Positions 8,990 to 17,573 of a DNA stretch of 64,000 nucleotides are shown piece by piece. The notes below the pieces were generated by a model that did not search any database, was not told where the DNA came from, and saw only the letters and a list, made by a program, of their open reading frames with translations. The translations under genes and the position numbers were made by a program. Source of the DNA: QWQI01 sp964608915 (GTDB taxonomy: Bacteria > Planctomycetota > Planctomycetia > Isosphaerales > Isosphaeraceae); the NCBI GenBank assembly GCA_964608915.1, contig CAZSQA010000003.1, positions 207,005 to 271,004 of the forward strand, given 5' to 3'. Each line of letters begins with the position of its first letter. Position 1 is the stretch's first letter.

Positions 8990-10111
8990 GTGAATCGTCG
9001 CAAAGGTTTCACTCTGATCGAGTTGCTCGTCGTGATCGCCATTATCGCCGTGCTGATCAGCCTGCTGTTGCCGGCCGTTCAGTCGGCCCGGGAAGCCGCC
9101 CGCAGGGCTCAGTGCGTCAATAACCTGAAGCAGATGGCTTTGGCCATGCACAATTACGAAAGCACCAACAGCGCTTTCCCGATGCAGACGATTCTGATTC
9201 CCGCACAGACTGGTGGTCCAGGCACATGGGCCTTCGAATCGTCCTGGAGCGCCTTCGCCCGCAGCGCGCCCTTCATGGAGCAGGCCGCATTTTATTCGTC
9301 GATCAATTTCAATTTGACCTATAGCGCCAAAGCCAACACGACGGTGGCCAACATGCCGCTTTCGTTCCTGAATTGCCCGAGCGATCCGGCTTCGAAAGTC
9401 GACGACGCCAGCATGGGCGGAACGCTTTACGCTACGACGAGCTACGGCGTTTCGAATGGCGACTGGTACGTCCATTCCACGAACTGGGGTGCCACGAACT
9501 CCGTCGGCCCGATGAACAAATCGATGTTCGGCCCGAATTACAGCCGATCGATCGCCATGATCGCCGACGGCACTTCGAACACTCTGATGATCTCTGAAGG
9601 TCTCGCTGGCCACGCCCAGTTCCGCAGTTGCATGTCTCCCGGGTCGGTTCCCACGGCCGGCGGAACGGGTCAGTTCTCCCCGACGAACGTTCCTGCCCCG
9701 GGCAGCGCGTCCGCGGCCGCTTTGGCCGAACTGGTCGCCGGCTGCGGCACGGGTTCCGGCAAAATCAAGGCCGGTGGCCCGATCGGTCACACCCGCTGGT
9801 GCAATGGCGGCGTGTATTACTCGGGCTTCACCACCGCGATGACGCCTAACCATAACGTGAAGGCCCTTAGTCGGGCGACAGGGTTCTCCAACGGCGGCCA
9901 GATGGTGCGTGCCGACTGGGACAGCACCGACGAAAACGACGGCGGCCCGACTTACATGTCGCTCTCGGCGACTTCGCGTCACCCCGGCGGCGTCAACGCG
10001 GCCTTCGCTGACGGTTCCGTGAAGTTCATCAAGGACACCGTCAACCCCGGCACCTGGCGTGCTCTCGGCACGATCGCCGGCGGCGAAGTGATCTCGGCCG
10101 ATTCCTATTGA
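8990..10111 (+). CDS. DUF1559 protein with prepilin-like N-terminus
   Basis: A 373-residue member of the DUF1559 family, which is greatly expanded in planctomycetes. The N-terminus is a type IV prepilin/pseudopilin signal, KGFTLIELLVVIAIIAVLIS, followed by LLPAVQSAREAARRAQC and NNLKQMALAMHNY. The C-terminus carries the typical FADGSVKFIKDTVN then WRALGTIAGGEVISADSY. I use the GTG at 8990 because AAGGAA lies 5 bases upstream and family members start with MNRR-like sequences; the open frame goes to 8945. Likely processed by a prepilin peptidase and displayed on the surface. Function unknown. A lipoprotein gene follows after a terminator-like hairpin. Confidence 0.9.
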   Translation: MNRRKGFTLIELLVVIAIIAVLISLLLPAVQSAREAARRAQCVNNLKQMALAMHNYESTNSAFPMQTILIPAQTGGPGTWAFESSWSAFARSAPFMEQAAFYSSINFNLTYSAKANTTVANMPLSFLNCPSDPASKVDDASMGGTLYATTSYGVSNGDWYVHSTNWGATNSVGPMNKSMFGPNYSRSIAMIADGTSNTLMISEGLAGHAQFRSCMSPGSVPTAGGTGQFSPTNVPAPGSASAAALAELVAGCGTGSGKIKAGGPIGHTRWCNGGVYYSGFTTAMTPNHNVKALSRATGFSNGGQMVRADWDSTDENDGGPTYMSLSATSRHPGGVNAAFADGSVKFIKDTVNPGTWRALGTIAGGEVISADSY

Positions 10112-10139
10112 TTCCGAGCCCGCGGCGATCGTATTTCGA

Positions 10140-10174
10140 AGGCTCTCGCCGCAACACGGCGGGAGCCTGTTTTA
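10140..10174 (+). terminator. Terminator or attenuator between DUF1559 gene and lipoprotein gene
   Basis: A 12-bp stem with one G-T wobble (10140-10151 with 10157-10168) and a 5-base loop is followed by GTTTTAT. It starts 29 bases after the stop at 10111 and ends just before the lipoprotein start at 10195, so it may reduce read-through rather than stop transcription completely. Confidence 0.7.
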
Positions 10175-10194
10175 TCGACGGAGAAAATGCCGAG

Positions 10195-10608
10195 ATGACG
10201 ACCTTTCGCATGATCGGGCAGACTTGCCGATTTCGAAGTTTTGCGGCCACCTTGCTTTTCGTCGCCGGCTGCGGCGGTTCGACGGAACAGGCCGCCACGC
10301 TCCTCAAACCCGTACCGGTCAAGGGAAGCGTCCTGTACAAGGGCAAGCCTCTGACGGGCGGCACGGTGCGTTTCGAACCCGAAGACGGGGGCCGCGAAGC
10401 CTCAGGCAATATCGAGCCTGACGGAACCTTCACGCTCACGACATTTCAGGCCGCCGATGGGGCCGTGGCGGGCAAGCATCGCGTGGCGGTCGACCCGCCG
10501 GCGGACAAGCCGAAGGCACTGCCCGCGAAATACAAAAGCGCAGCGTCTTCCGGAATCGTCCTGGATGTTTCGTCCGACAAGACAGAATATGTCGTCGATT
10601 TGAAATGA
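10195..10608 (+). CDS. Small lipoprotein with a carboxypeptidase-regulatory-like (transthyretin-type) domain
   Basis: A 137-residue protein with a lipoprotein signal: hydrophobic SFAATLLFVAGC ends in a lipobox Cys. After a short linker comes VKGSVLYKGKPLTGGTVRFEPEDG, the pattern of planctomycete lipoproteins with a beta-sandwich like carboxypeptidase regulatory domains, then GKHRVAVDPP. The ATG at 10195 is chosen; an in-frame ATG five codons later is also possible. It follows a DUF1559 gene, an arrangement I regard as recurrent in planctomycetes. Probably periplasmic and membrane-anchored; function unknown. Confidence 0.75.
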   Translation: MTTFRMIGQTCRFRSFAATLLFVAGCGGSTEQAATLLKPVPVKGSVLYKGKPLTGGTVRFEPEDGGREASGNIEPDGTFTLTTFQAADGAVAGKHRVAVDPPADKPKALPAKYKSAASSGIVLDVSSDKTEYVVDLK

Positions 10609-10644
10609 TTCGCTTCGGTTCCGAATTCGCGACCGGTACGAAAA

Positions 10645-10687
10645 TCCCAAAAACCAACCGTCTCGAGGAAAAAATCCCCGAGACGGT
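10645..10687 (-). terminator. Rho-independent terminator for the LEGR-type gene
   Basis: Stem ACCGTCTCG (10657-10665) with its complement (10679-10687). Read on the minus strand the stem is followed by TTGGTTTTTGGG, the expected T-run. It lies about 100 bases beyond the stop at 10786. Confidence 0.65.
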
Positions 10688-10785
10688 GGCGAGAGTGTGA
10701 TTCGACATATCTCTTGCATTTCCCGAAGGCCAGGCCGAAAGCGATTTCGCTTCGGCCCGGATTTCGGTTTTGCCGACGACCAGGC

Positions 10786-12606
10786 TCAGGAGCCGCGATA
10801 ATCGACGCCGGCCCGCGTGCGGATCGGCTGATTCGCGGGCGGCGAGTGCAGCGGGTTCGAAAGCCGGCGGGCGAACACGCCCGAACCGAGCCGACCCAGG
10901 GCCGTGCCGCGGCCGTCGTCGTAAGCAAGGCCAGGCCCGTAAATTCCGCCATGAATCGCACCCGGCGAGACTTGATCGGTATCCTGCAGGAAGTCCTGTG
11001 TCGTCGTATCCGGAGCATAGCTGGCCGAGATGACCGAATCGACCAGGCTGCCCTTCATCCGCAGGCCACGAATGACCGACGGGCCAGTGACCGGGCTGAC
11101 ACCGGTGACGTACTGGTTGTAGTCGAAGCCCGATGCGATTTCGGAGCGAGACAGATCGCCGTTGATCAGCAGGCCCGTCGCGTTCGACTGAATCCGCTTG
11201 CCGAAGTGGTTGATCGCACCGGTATGCACCGGTTTGGTGCCGATCGAACCGCTGGTCGTGATGGCCGCGTTGGTCATCGCCGATCCGGCCCGGGGGAAGT
11301 AGTTCGTGACGCCCTGAGTCCGCTGGATGAACTGCGGGCTGTTCGAATACTGCATAACCGTATTGGCCGCGCCGATGTTGATCCGGTTGATCGCACCGGC
11401 GTTGATCTGGCCGCCCATGTAACCATAGGCCGGGAAGCCCTTCTGGCCGGCGGTCGTGCCGTAATACTGGGTCGCCGTGGAGGTTCCGTCCGGATCGCCC
11501 AGGCCCCGCATCAGTCGCAGGCTGCGGATCGGACCGTTGGACGAGACCGACAGGGCGTCGGCCGTGCCGCCGATGTGGATCAGCCCTGCGTGGTCGAGAG
11601 CTGTCGTCGGGCTGATGTTCGTGCCGGTGTTCCTGGCGATGCGGGTGTAATTCACGCCGCCGATCGCCTGAAACTGGCCGATGGAGGTCGTCGCGATCGA
11701 AGTCAGCCCCTGGGCACCTGACTTGGGATAGCGTGCTTCGAGGCCGGCGACCGGCATCTGCCGCGTGATCGCATTGGTCGTGATCGCGTGCGTCGGGCCG
11801 TAGACTTCGAAAGACACGGTCGGCGACGACTGCGGAATGCTCGTCACTCCCTCGAATTGGGAGTTGTACATCGTGTTGTAGATCGTCCCGACGCGAATGA
11901 TCGGCGCCTTCTTGAGCGGCGATGCCGCATCGCCCACGACGATCCGCACGGGATTCGTATTATAGACGCCGGAGACGTCGTTATAGGCTTCCACGTCGGC
12001 GATCTGCAGAGTCTGCACGCCGCCCGGCAGGAAGATGCCGACGCCCGGCTGAACGACCGAGTTGTCTTCGTTGATCGGCAGCGTCTGTGCCAGAGCGAAG
12101 CCGTTGAGAATGATCGAATTGACCCCGTTTTGGGCGATCAACTGCTGGAACCGGACCATGCCGTCGGTCAGAACCCGGTTCGACGACGTCACCTGGGCGG
12201 TCACGTAGGTCGTGTGGGGGTTACTTCCGACGATCTGGATCGTATCGATGTCGTCCATGAGGACGCCGTCGTTGGGCGTCACATCGGTCACGACGACTTC
12301 GCCGGGGCCGTGCACGGTGATCACGTACTGATCGCCTTCACGGTCTTCGCCGTAAAGCACCCGGTTCGAATTGTCCAGGTACATCAGCCGCTTCGGATCA
12401 GCCTCAGCCGCATGATACGGATACTGGAACGAGCCCAGGTGCCACTTCGTCTGAACCGGAATGTCGTGTGTGTTATAGAACTGGAACTGGCTGGACGACA
12501 GAGTCGCCATCAGTTCGCGGCCTTCGAGCGATTCGACCGATCGGCCGACATCGTTCTTGGTCCGTTGGACGCGGGGACTGTCCGATCGGCGATTTTGCAG
12601 CGGCAT
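10786..12606 (-). CDS. Large exported protein with planctomycete LEGR-type N-terminal motif, unknown function
   Basis: A 606-residue protein. The ATG at 12606 has a perfect AGGAGG 8 bases upstream, which decides it over the longer frame reaching 12783. The N-terminus contains SVESLEGRELMA, a version of the (E/L)-LE-x-R-x-LM/LL motif that opens many large planctomycete extracellular proteins and is thought to replace a standard signal. The body is Gly-, Thr- and Asn-rich with many short strands and no recognised enzyme motif (for example GAINRINIGAANTVMQYSNS). Probably a surface or cell-wall protein. No operon partner. Confidence 0.7.
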   Translation of the reverse strand: MPLQNRRSDSPRVQRTKNDVGRSVESLEGRELMATLSSSQFQFYNTHDIPVQTKWHLGSFQYPYHAAEADPKRLMYLDNSNRVLYGEDREGDQYVITVHGPGEVVVTDVTPNDGVLMDDIDTIQIVGSNPHTTYVTAQVTSSNRVLTDGMVRFQQLIAQNGVNSIILNGFALAQTLPINEDNSVVQPGVGIFLPGGVQTLQIADVEAYNDVSGVYNTNPVRIVVGDAASPLKKAPIIRVGTIYNTMYNSQFEGVTSIPQSSPTVSFEVYGPTHAITTNAITRQMPVAGLEARYPKSGAQGLTSIATTSIGQFQAIGGVNYTRIARNTGTNISPTTALDHAGLIHIGGTADALSVSSNGPIRSLRLMRGLGDPDGTSTATQYYGTTAGQKGFPAYGYMGGQINAGAINRINIGAANTVMQYSNSPQFIQRTQGVTNYFPRAGSAMTNAAITTSGSIGTKPVHTGAINHFGKRIQSNATGLLINGDLSRSEIASGFDYNQYVTGVSPVTGPSVIRGLRMKGSLVDSVISASYAPDTTTQDFLQDTDQVSPGAIHGGIYGPGLAYDDGRGTALGRLGSGVFARRLSNPLHSPPANQPIRTRAGVDYRGS

Positions 12607-12973
12607 GGAGAAGACCTCCTTGACTCCCTTGGGCCGCACGGCTCTACCGCGAACATCGCGGTTCGATTGCCATCGTGCGCTCAAAAAAGGCGCACGAACC
12701 GGGCGGCGAGAAGCCCGAATCGTTCGGGTGGGGGCGGAGATCCTCTCCACTTGGTGTCCTGATCGTTGCCGGGCCCATGCCAAGTCAGGGGGGAACGGGG
12801 CAGGCTTTCACGGCCCGCGACGTTCCGAACCGGCGCGAGGGCTTATCCGTGCCCCATAACGCCAGCTACCGGCAATCTCATGATGTCTGATCCATCGTCA
12901 CGCCGCTGGCCCGCGGGTGAACCATGTCCGGGAAATATCTCGATTCGGGCGGGATCCGTACCGGTTTTGACGG
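12607..12973 (-). other. Gene-free leader of the LEGR-type gene
   Basis: I see no gene in these 367 bases. There is a small hairpin, TCGTGCGC (12673-12680) pairing with 12690-12697 around an A-rich 9-base loop, about 70 bases upstream of the ATG at 12606. No convincing promoter was found. Confidence 0.4.
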
Positions 12974-13330
12974 TCATGCCGAAGCGATGGCCGCCACGGC
13001 AGATGGAACTTCCTCGGACATTTCGAAAAGTTTGTCCAGGCGAAGAATTTTCAGCGAATTGAGGACGTCCGGGTGAACCACGGCGAGAATCAGTCGACGC
13101 GAACTGGCATGCACGCTTTTGCGGAGAAGAACCAGAGTGGCCACCGCGGTACTCGTGATCATGTCCACCTTGGACAGATCGAGCACGATGCCCTTTACGT
13201 TCTGATGCAGGGCCAGGGTTTCCTGGAGCTTCTTCCGGATTTCTTCCGGAGTGGAGCCATTCAGGCTTTTGGTGTCCTCGATCGACACGACCAGAACGTT
13301 CGATTCGATTCGATCGTTAATCGGCTGCAC
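12974..13330 (-). CDS. STAS-domain protein (anti-sigma-factor-antagonist type)
   Basis: A 118-residue single STAS domain, as in SpoIIAA/RsbV antagonists that bind an anti-sigma kinase. The core GIVLDLSKVDMITSTAVATL matches the D-x-S-S-G-L phosphorylation loop in position but reads T-S-T-A (Ser 60, Thr 61, Ala 62), so the usual phospho-Ser is Thr and the Gly is Ala. The start is a GTG at 13330 with GAGAGG upstream. No partner kinase or sigma factor gene is adjacent. Regulation by phosphorylation is inferred from family. Confidence 0.8.
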   Translation of the reverse strand: MQPINDRIESNVLVVSIEDTKSLNGSTPEEIRKKLQETLALHQNVKGIVLDLSKVDMITSTAVATLVLLRKSVHASSRRLILAVVHPDVLNSLKILRLDKLFEMSEEVPSAVAAIASA

Positions 13331-13688
13331 GGACGCATCCTCTCAGGATCGATACCCTGATAGCTTCGCGGAGGAACCAGAATACGGTCACGAGCGCACC
13401 GCGATCACCTCGTGGACTGAATTTGCACAAGTCTACCATATCCACCTGCGACGCAAAAGAATCCTGACAAAGTCATCGCACAGGATCGCCCCGGCTGACC
13501 TTCGAATTCCGGGCTTCTTGCCTTCACAGGGCCAGTATCTCGCCCCATTTTTCCCTTCGATCGCGAACGAATTCCGCCAAGCGCGTGGATTTCGGAACCG
13601 CTGGCGAAATATGCGTCACGGGAATTCTCTCGAAATATCGAAACAAATCCGGAAGCCTTGCCGCGACCGCAGTGCTCAGGCACGCAGA
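13331..13688. other. Gene-free stretch
   Basis: Between the STAS start (13330) and the histidine kinase stop (13689). The ORFs here are short, lack ribosome sites and have no recognisable features. I see nothing else in it. Confidence 0.5.
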
Positions 13689-15266
13689 TCACGAGATTCG
13701 CACGTCGCCCGGCCTTCGACGGATTTCCCCGCCCATCGCGATTGTCCCCCGATCTCGCGAATCATCGTCCAGGCCGTTCATCGAAAGCTGGCCATCCGAT
13801 TTCGCTGATCCGTCAGAATCGGCCGATATCTCTTTTTCCGTAACGATTTCAGCCATTTCCGAAATCATCCGGAAGACCGCCCCATTCCCGGGCCGGCTTT
13901 CGACCTCCAGCCCGGCTCCGATCGCTTGCGCCAAACGTGCCACGATCGCCAGGCCGAGGCCGAGCCCCTCAATCCCACGACGGCGGGCATCGTCCGATCG
14001 ATAAAACGGCTCGAACACGTGCGAAAGCACTTCCTCGTCCATCCCCGGGCCATGATCAGCCACTTCGATCACGGCTCTGCGGCCTTCGATCCTCAATTTC
14101 ACTTCGACAGGCTCGCCTGGATCACCGTACTTCAGGGCGTTGTCCAGAAAATTGTCGAGCGCCTGGCCGAGCATGGCCGAATGGGTGCGAATCGTCGCCG
14201 GAACACCAGGCTGAGTCTCGATGGAGAGCCGGAGTTCGCCTTGCTCCAAACGATCCGCCCATCCATTCCGCAAATGATCGGGGAGCCAGGCGGCCAGGTC
14301 GAGAATTTCCCGCTCCACGATTGGCCCGCTGCCTTCACGGCGAGCCAGAAACAGAAGGGATTCGACGATCTTCTGAAGCCGCTGAGCCGAGCCACGAGAA
14401 ACTTCGAGCGTGCGGCGATATTCCGGGGCCTCGCGATCGCGCCGCAGGGCGACTTCCATCTGCCCCAGCAGAGCGGCCAGCGGCGTACGCAACTGGTGCG
14501 AGGCTTCGCTGACGAAGCGCGTCTGCCGCAGGAAGGCCTCCTCAAGCCTGTCCATCAGGCCGTCAAAGGCAAACGTCAGAGCCTGAAGCTCGTCGGCCGT
14601 GCGGCGCTCGGGCAGGCGGAACGAGAGATTCTCGGCATCGATCCTGCGAACCGCCTCGGCCATCTCACTCAAAGGCGATAGAGCCCGTTTGCAATACCAG
14701 CGGCCCGCGGCCAGAGCGATCACCCAGGTCGCCAATGAGACAAAGCCGAGAAATCGCAACAGGTTGCGTTTCTGTTCGATGACAGATTTTATCGGCCAGG
14801 CCGTCACGAGCGTCAGTGCGGCATATCCGGACTTGCCCCCCGGCGGACGGGACTGCCCCGCCGGCTCCGAATGGACGATCTTGCGCCGATACAAAACCCA
14901 GGGGCGATCCAGCCAGCGGATTTCGGACCGGCCCGAATTAAGCCCCTGCCCGGCCCCGACAGTCGCGATCGGAAACGTCAGATCCCGCGACGTCTGCAGG
15001 CAGTGGCCTGTGTCGTCGAACACGCCCCAGATCGTCGGCTCACCGTCCGAACCGAACGCGATATCCCAGCTCTCGCCCGTCCATTCCAGCCCAGTGGGCC
15101 GCCAGCGGCACTGGGAAGCAAGCGTATCGAGAGTCGCCAGGGCCCTGTCTTCCACCTGCTGGGCGGCATGATCGGCGACCAGCACGTAGACCGCAACCGA
15201 AAACCCGCAAAGCACGGCCGCCAGCGCGGCCAGCGAAAAGGCCAGAAGCCTGTCGGTGATGGACAT
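13689..15266 (-). CDS. Membrane sensor histidine kinase
   Basis: A 525-residue sensor kinase. Two membrane segments (about residues 5-28 and 175-195) enclose a periplasmic sensor of about 145 residues. A HAMP-like linker (RALSPLSEMAEAVRRID) follows, then the H-box SEASHQLRTPLAALLGQ with His 257, the N-box NFLDNALKYG, and G-boxes VADHGPGMDEE and GLGLGLAIVARL. The C-terminal 60 residues after the ATPase are polar and unusual. The ATG at 15266 is preferred; the open frame extends 43 codons further. Its probable partner is the OmpR-type regulator at 16881-17573, two genes upstream on the same strand. Confidence 0.9.
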   Translation of the reverse strand: MSITDRLLAFSLAALAAVLCGFSVAVYVLVADHAAQQVEDRALATLDTLASQCRWRPTGLEWTGESWDIAFGSDGEPTIWGVFDDTGHCLQTSRDLTFPIATVGAGQGLNSGRSEIRWLDRPWVLYRRKIVHSEPAGQSRPPGGKSGYAALTLVTAWPIKSVIEQKRNLLRFLGFVSLATWVIALAAGRWYCKRALSPLSEMAEAVRRIDAENLSFRLPERRTADELQALTFAFDGLMDRLEEAFLRQTRFVSEASHQLRTPLAALLGQMEVALRRDREAPEYRRTLEVSRGSAQRLQKIVESLLFLARREGSGPIVEREILDLAAWLPDHLRNGWADRLEQGELRLSIETQPGVPATIRTHSAMLGQALDNFLDNALKYGDPGEPVEVKLRIEGRRAVIEVADHGPGMDEEVLSHVFEPFYRSDDARRRGIEGLGLGLAIVARLAQAIGAGLEVESRPGNGAVFRMISEMAEIVTEKEISADSDGSAKSDGQLSMNGLDDDSRDRGTIAMGGEIRRRPGDVRIS

Positions 15267-15306
15267 CGATCGCCCCCGGGCCGCATCTGCCGGACTGCCG
15301 AAAGAT

Positions 15307-15369
15307 CGTCTCGCCAACGATCGAGACGCAAAAGAGCGTCGAGGGCACCCACACTTGCCCCCGACGCTC
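15307..15369 (-). terminator. Tandem hairpins between lipoprotein and kinase genes
   Basis: The first stem GAGCGTCG (15334-15341) pairs with 15362-15369 and has inner GGGCA/TGCCC pairing; on the minus strand it is followed by TTTTGCG. The second stem CGTCTCG (15307-15313) pairs with 15322-15328. Together they look like an internal terminator in an otherwise co-directional gene group. Confidence 0.6.
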
Positions 15370-15391
15370 CATGATAAACGATCCGCAAAAT

Positions 15392-15805
15392 TCAATCCGC
15401 TTCGAGCCTTTCGACCTTCCAGACGTCATTCTCAGGCGCCAGGATCAGCCGGACCTTCGTCGCCTTCGGTTTTTCGATCGCATACACACATTCGGCCAGT
15501 TTCATCGGCGGTTTGTCGATCCGCTTGCCTTCCTGGAAATTCGCGGGGTTCTTCAGCGCCGGGTGCGATTTCACGTACCGGCGGAACGAATCGAGCCCCA
15601 TCAGCGACTTGAATTCGGCCGAGGTTCCGTTCCAGGCCGTATCGACATTGCCCTTGCGGATCTCGTCCAGAAAGGTGTCGGCGATCGGCCGGCCCGTCTC
15701 ATCCGGCAGGGGCGGTTCGGAGCCGCACCCGGCCGAAAGAACCAGGGCGAAAAGGAGAACCCGGCGCAACCACGGAAGGGCCTTCACCGTCAGGTCCGGT
15801 TTCAT
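15392..15805 (-). CDS. Small lipoprotein, unknown function
   Basis: A 137-residue protein with a lipoprotein signal (RRVLLFALVLSAGC, lipobox Cys 27) and a mature part that begins GSEPPLPDETGRPIADTFLDEI. The fold is unassigned; the pattern of a helix, AWNGTSAEFKSLMG, and C-terminal strands (VRLILAPENDVWKVERLE) suggests a small NTF2/cystatin-like alpha+beta domain, which is a guess. GGAG precedes the ATG at 15805. It lies 21 bases after the DUF1559 stop and 125 bases before the histidine kinase, so it is likely part of the same transcription unit as the response regulator and DUF1559 gene. Confidence 0.65.
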   Translation of the reverse strand: MKPDLTVKALPWLRRVLLFALVLSAGCGSEPPLPDETGRPIADTFLDEIRKGNVDTAWNGTSAEFKSLMGLDSFRRYVKSHPALKNPANFQEGKRIDKPPMKLAECVYAIEKPKATKVRLILAPENDVWKVERLEAD

Positions 15806-15826
15806 GGCATCGGTCTCCGCTTCTGA

Positions 15827-16894
15827 TCAATAGGAATCCGCACTGATGACTTCCGCCCCGGCACGCGTGCCGAGCGCCCGCCAGATCGGCTGCGCGATCG
15901 TGTTCTTGCCGAATCGCACCGAGCCGTCCATCATCAGGATATTCACTCCGCCGGGGTGATAGCTCCGGGCCGTCACGGCTCCGTAGGTCGGCAGAGTCGT
16001 CGATTCGCCGTCCCGCATCGACGTGTAATCGATGTCGACGGGCGTCAGCACACCCGGCGGCTGATACAGGAATTTCGTGTTGGGCGTGAATGTCGTCGTG
16101 AAGCCGGTCTCATGCACGTCGGCCTCGACCCACTCCGTATGACCGTTCGAATCGTAAGTGCCCGAGGCCAGCCAGCTCATCAGGTCGGCCGGAGTGCGAG
16201 GCGGCAGAACCCCGACAGTCGAAGGCTGCCGCGTATCCCAAACGTTCGGCTGGAATGCCTTGACCTCGGAAGCCCCCAGCGTGTTCGACAAGCCATCCGG
16301 AAAAGCCGCCGGCGTATAGGCCTGGTTCACGTGGAACGAGCCGTCGCCCACCTGCCAGCTGACAGGGTCGTAAGAGAACCACGTGCCCTGGTTCAGGCAG
16401 TAATTCAGGGGATAATATGTCAGCGTCGCCGTCGGCCGCGAGCGGTCGTTGATCTCGCTCGGGCACATGAAAACGGAGATTCGCAGCGCCGCGACCGTCG
16501 GCCCCGACGTGAACTGGTGCTGCACGTTCCAGTTGATCATGTTGTAAATGTTCGTCTGTTCCATATACGGCAGCAGGCGGGCATGAGCCGACCAGGGCTG
16601 GAACGTGAAACCGTTCGGAATGGCGGCGAACATCGGAAATGTGTTGTTCGTGGAGAGATAATTATGCATGCCGAGGCCAATCTGCTTGAGATTGTTCACG
16701 CACTGGGCCCGCCGGGCCGCTTCACGTGCCGACTGCACGGCCGGCAATAGCAGAGAAATCAGCACGGCGATGATCGCTATGACCACCAGCAGTTCGATCA
16801 AGGTGAACCCTCTCGGCCGTGCTCCGGTTCGGGCGTTCCGAAATCGCACGGCGGCAAGGCTTTCGGCCTGATTCGAGACATCAATTACCATCAT
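15827..16894 (-). CDS. DUF1559 protein with prepilin-like N-terminus, coupled to a response regulator
   Basis: A 355-residue DUF1559 protein. After a 30-residue polar leader comes RGFTLIELLVVIAIIAVLIS and the conserved REAARRAQCVNNLKQIGLGM. The C-terminus is MMDGSVRFGKNTIAQPIWRALGT and ends EVISADSY, as in the gene at 8990-10111. The ATG at 16894 has GAAGGAGAG upstream and overlaps the response regulator stop by 14 bases; a second ATG follows directly at 16891. The overlap implies translational coupling. Predicted to be exported and anchored as a pseudopilin-like surface protein. Confidence 0.88.
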   Translation of the reverse strand: MMVIDVSNQAESLAAVRFRNARTGARPRGFTLIELLVVIAIIAVLISLLLPAVQSAREAARRAQCVNNLKQIGLGMHNYLSTNNTFPMFAAIPNGFTFQPWSAHARLLPYMEQTNIYNMINWNVQHQFTSGPTVAALRISVFMCPSEINDRSRPTATLTYYPLNYCLNQGTWFSYDPVSWQVGDGSFHVNQAYTPAAFPDGLSNTLGASEVKAFQPNVWDTRQPSTVGVLPPRTPADLMSWLASGTYDSNGHTEWVEADVHETGFTTTFTPNTKFLYQPPGVLTPVDIDYTSMRDGESTTLPTYGAVTARSYHPGGVNILMMDGSVRFGKNTIAQPIWRALGTRAGAEVISADSY

Positions 16895-17573
16895 CGATCT
16901 TCTCTCCTTCGAGTACATACCCCTGGCCGCGAACCGTTTTGATCAGCCTGGGCCCTAAAGCCTCCAGCTTGCGTCGAAGTTCCATCACATGAACCTCCAG
17001 CGTATTCGAAATCCCGTCGTACCGTTGATCCCATACTTGTTCGTAAATCCTTGTGCGACCCAGCACTTCGCCAGGGCGCCGCATGAAGAACGCCAGCAAG
17101 GCGAATTCCCGGCCCGTCATTTCGATCTTCTGCCCTGCCCGCTCGACCTTCTGGCTCGCCAGGTCGATCACGAGATCGCCGAAGCGGATGACCGATGAAG
17201 TCCGCCCGTCAGACCTTCGTGTCAAAGAACGCACTCTGGCCAGCATCTCTTCGAACGCAAACGGCTTGCACAGATAATCGTCCGCCCCGGCATCGAGCCC
17301 CCGGACCCGCTCCTGAACCGCATCCCGAGCCGTCAGGAACATGACCTTCGTCATGTGTCCGCCCGCTCGAAACCGCCGCAGAAGCTCCAGCCCGTCATAA
17401 CCCGGCAACCACCAGTCGAGCAGGACCAAGTCCCAGGCTTCCGTCGAGAGCCGGTGCCAGGCTTCCACACCTTCGCGGGCCAGCTCGACGCTGAAGCCTT
17501 CTTCCCTCAGGCCTCGCACGATGAAGTCGGCGATCTCCGCCTCGTCCTCGACCAGCAGAATACGCGCCGACAT
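16881..17573 (-). CDS. OmpR/PhoB-family response regulator
   Basis: A 230-residue regulator: receiver domain (1-115) with acidic pocket VEDE, phospho-acceptor Asp 53 in LVLLDWWLPG, Thr in FLTAR and Lys in CKPFAFEE; then a winged-helix DNA-binding domain with MTGREFALLAFF and ending TVRGQGYVLE. It probably receives phosphate from the kinase at 13689-15266 and acts as a transcription factor. It overlaps the DUF1559 gene at its 3' end. A perfect palindrome about 80 bases upstream may be its own operator. Confidence 0.92.
   Translation of the reverse strand: MSARILLVEDEAEIADFIVRGLREEGFSVELAREGVEAWHRLSTEAWDLVLLDWWLPGYDGLELLRRFRAGGHMTKVMFLTARDAVQERVRGLDAGADDYLCKPFAFEEMLARVRSLTRRSDGRTSSVIRFGDLVIDLASQKVERAGQKIEMTGREFALLAFFMRRPGEVLGRTRIYEQVWDQRYDGISNTLEVHVMELRRKLEALGPRLIKTVRGQGYVLEGEKIDDGN

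Noticed and set aside
8858..9982. A 374-codon minus-strand frame over the first DUF1559 gene
   Set aside because: The plus strand has unmistakable DUF1559 motifs; the antisense frame has no motifs and no ribosome site.
13405..13692. A 95-codon minus-strand ORF in the gap before the STAS gene
   Set aside because: No ribosome site, no motif, overlaps the kinase stop, and composition is that of non-coding DNA.
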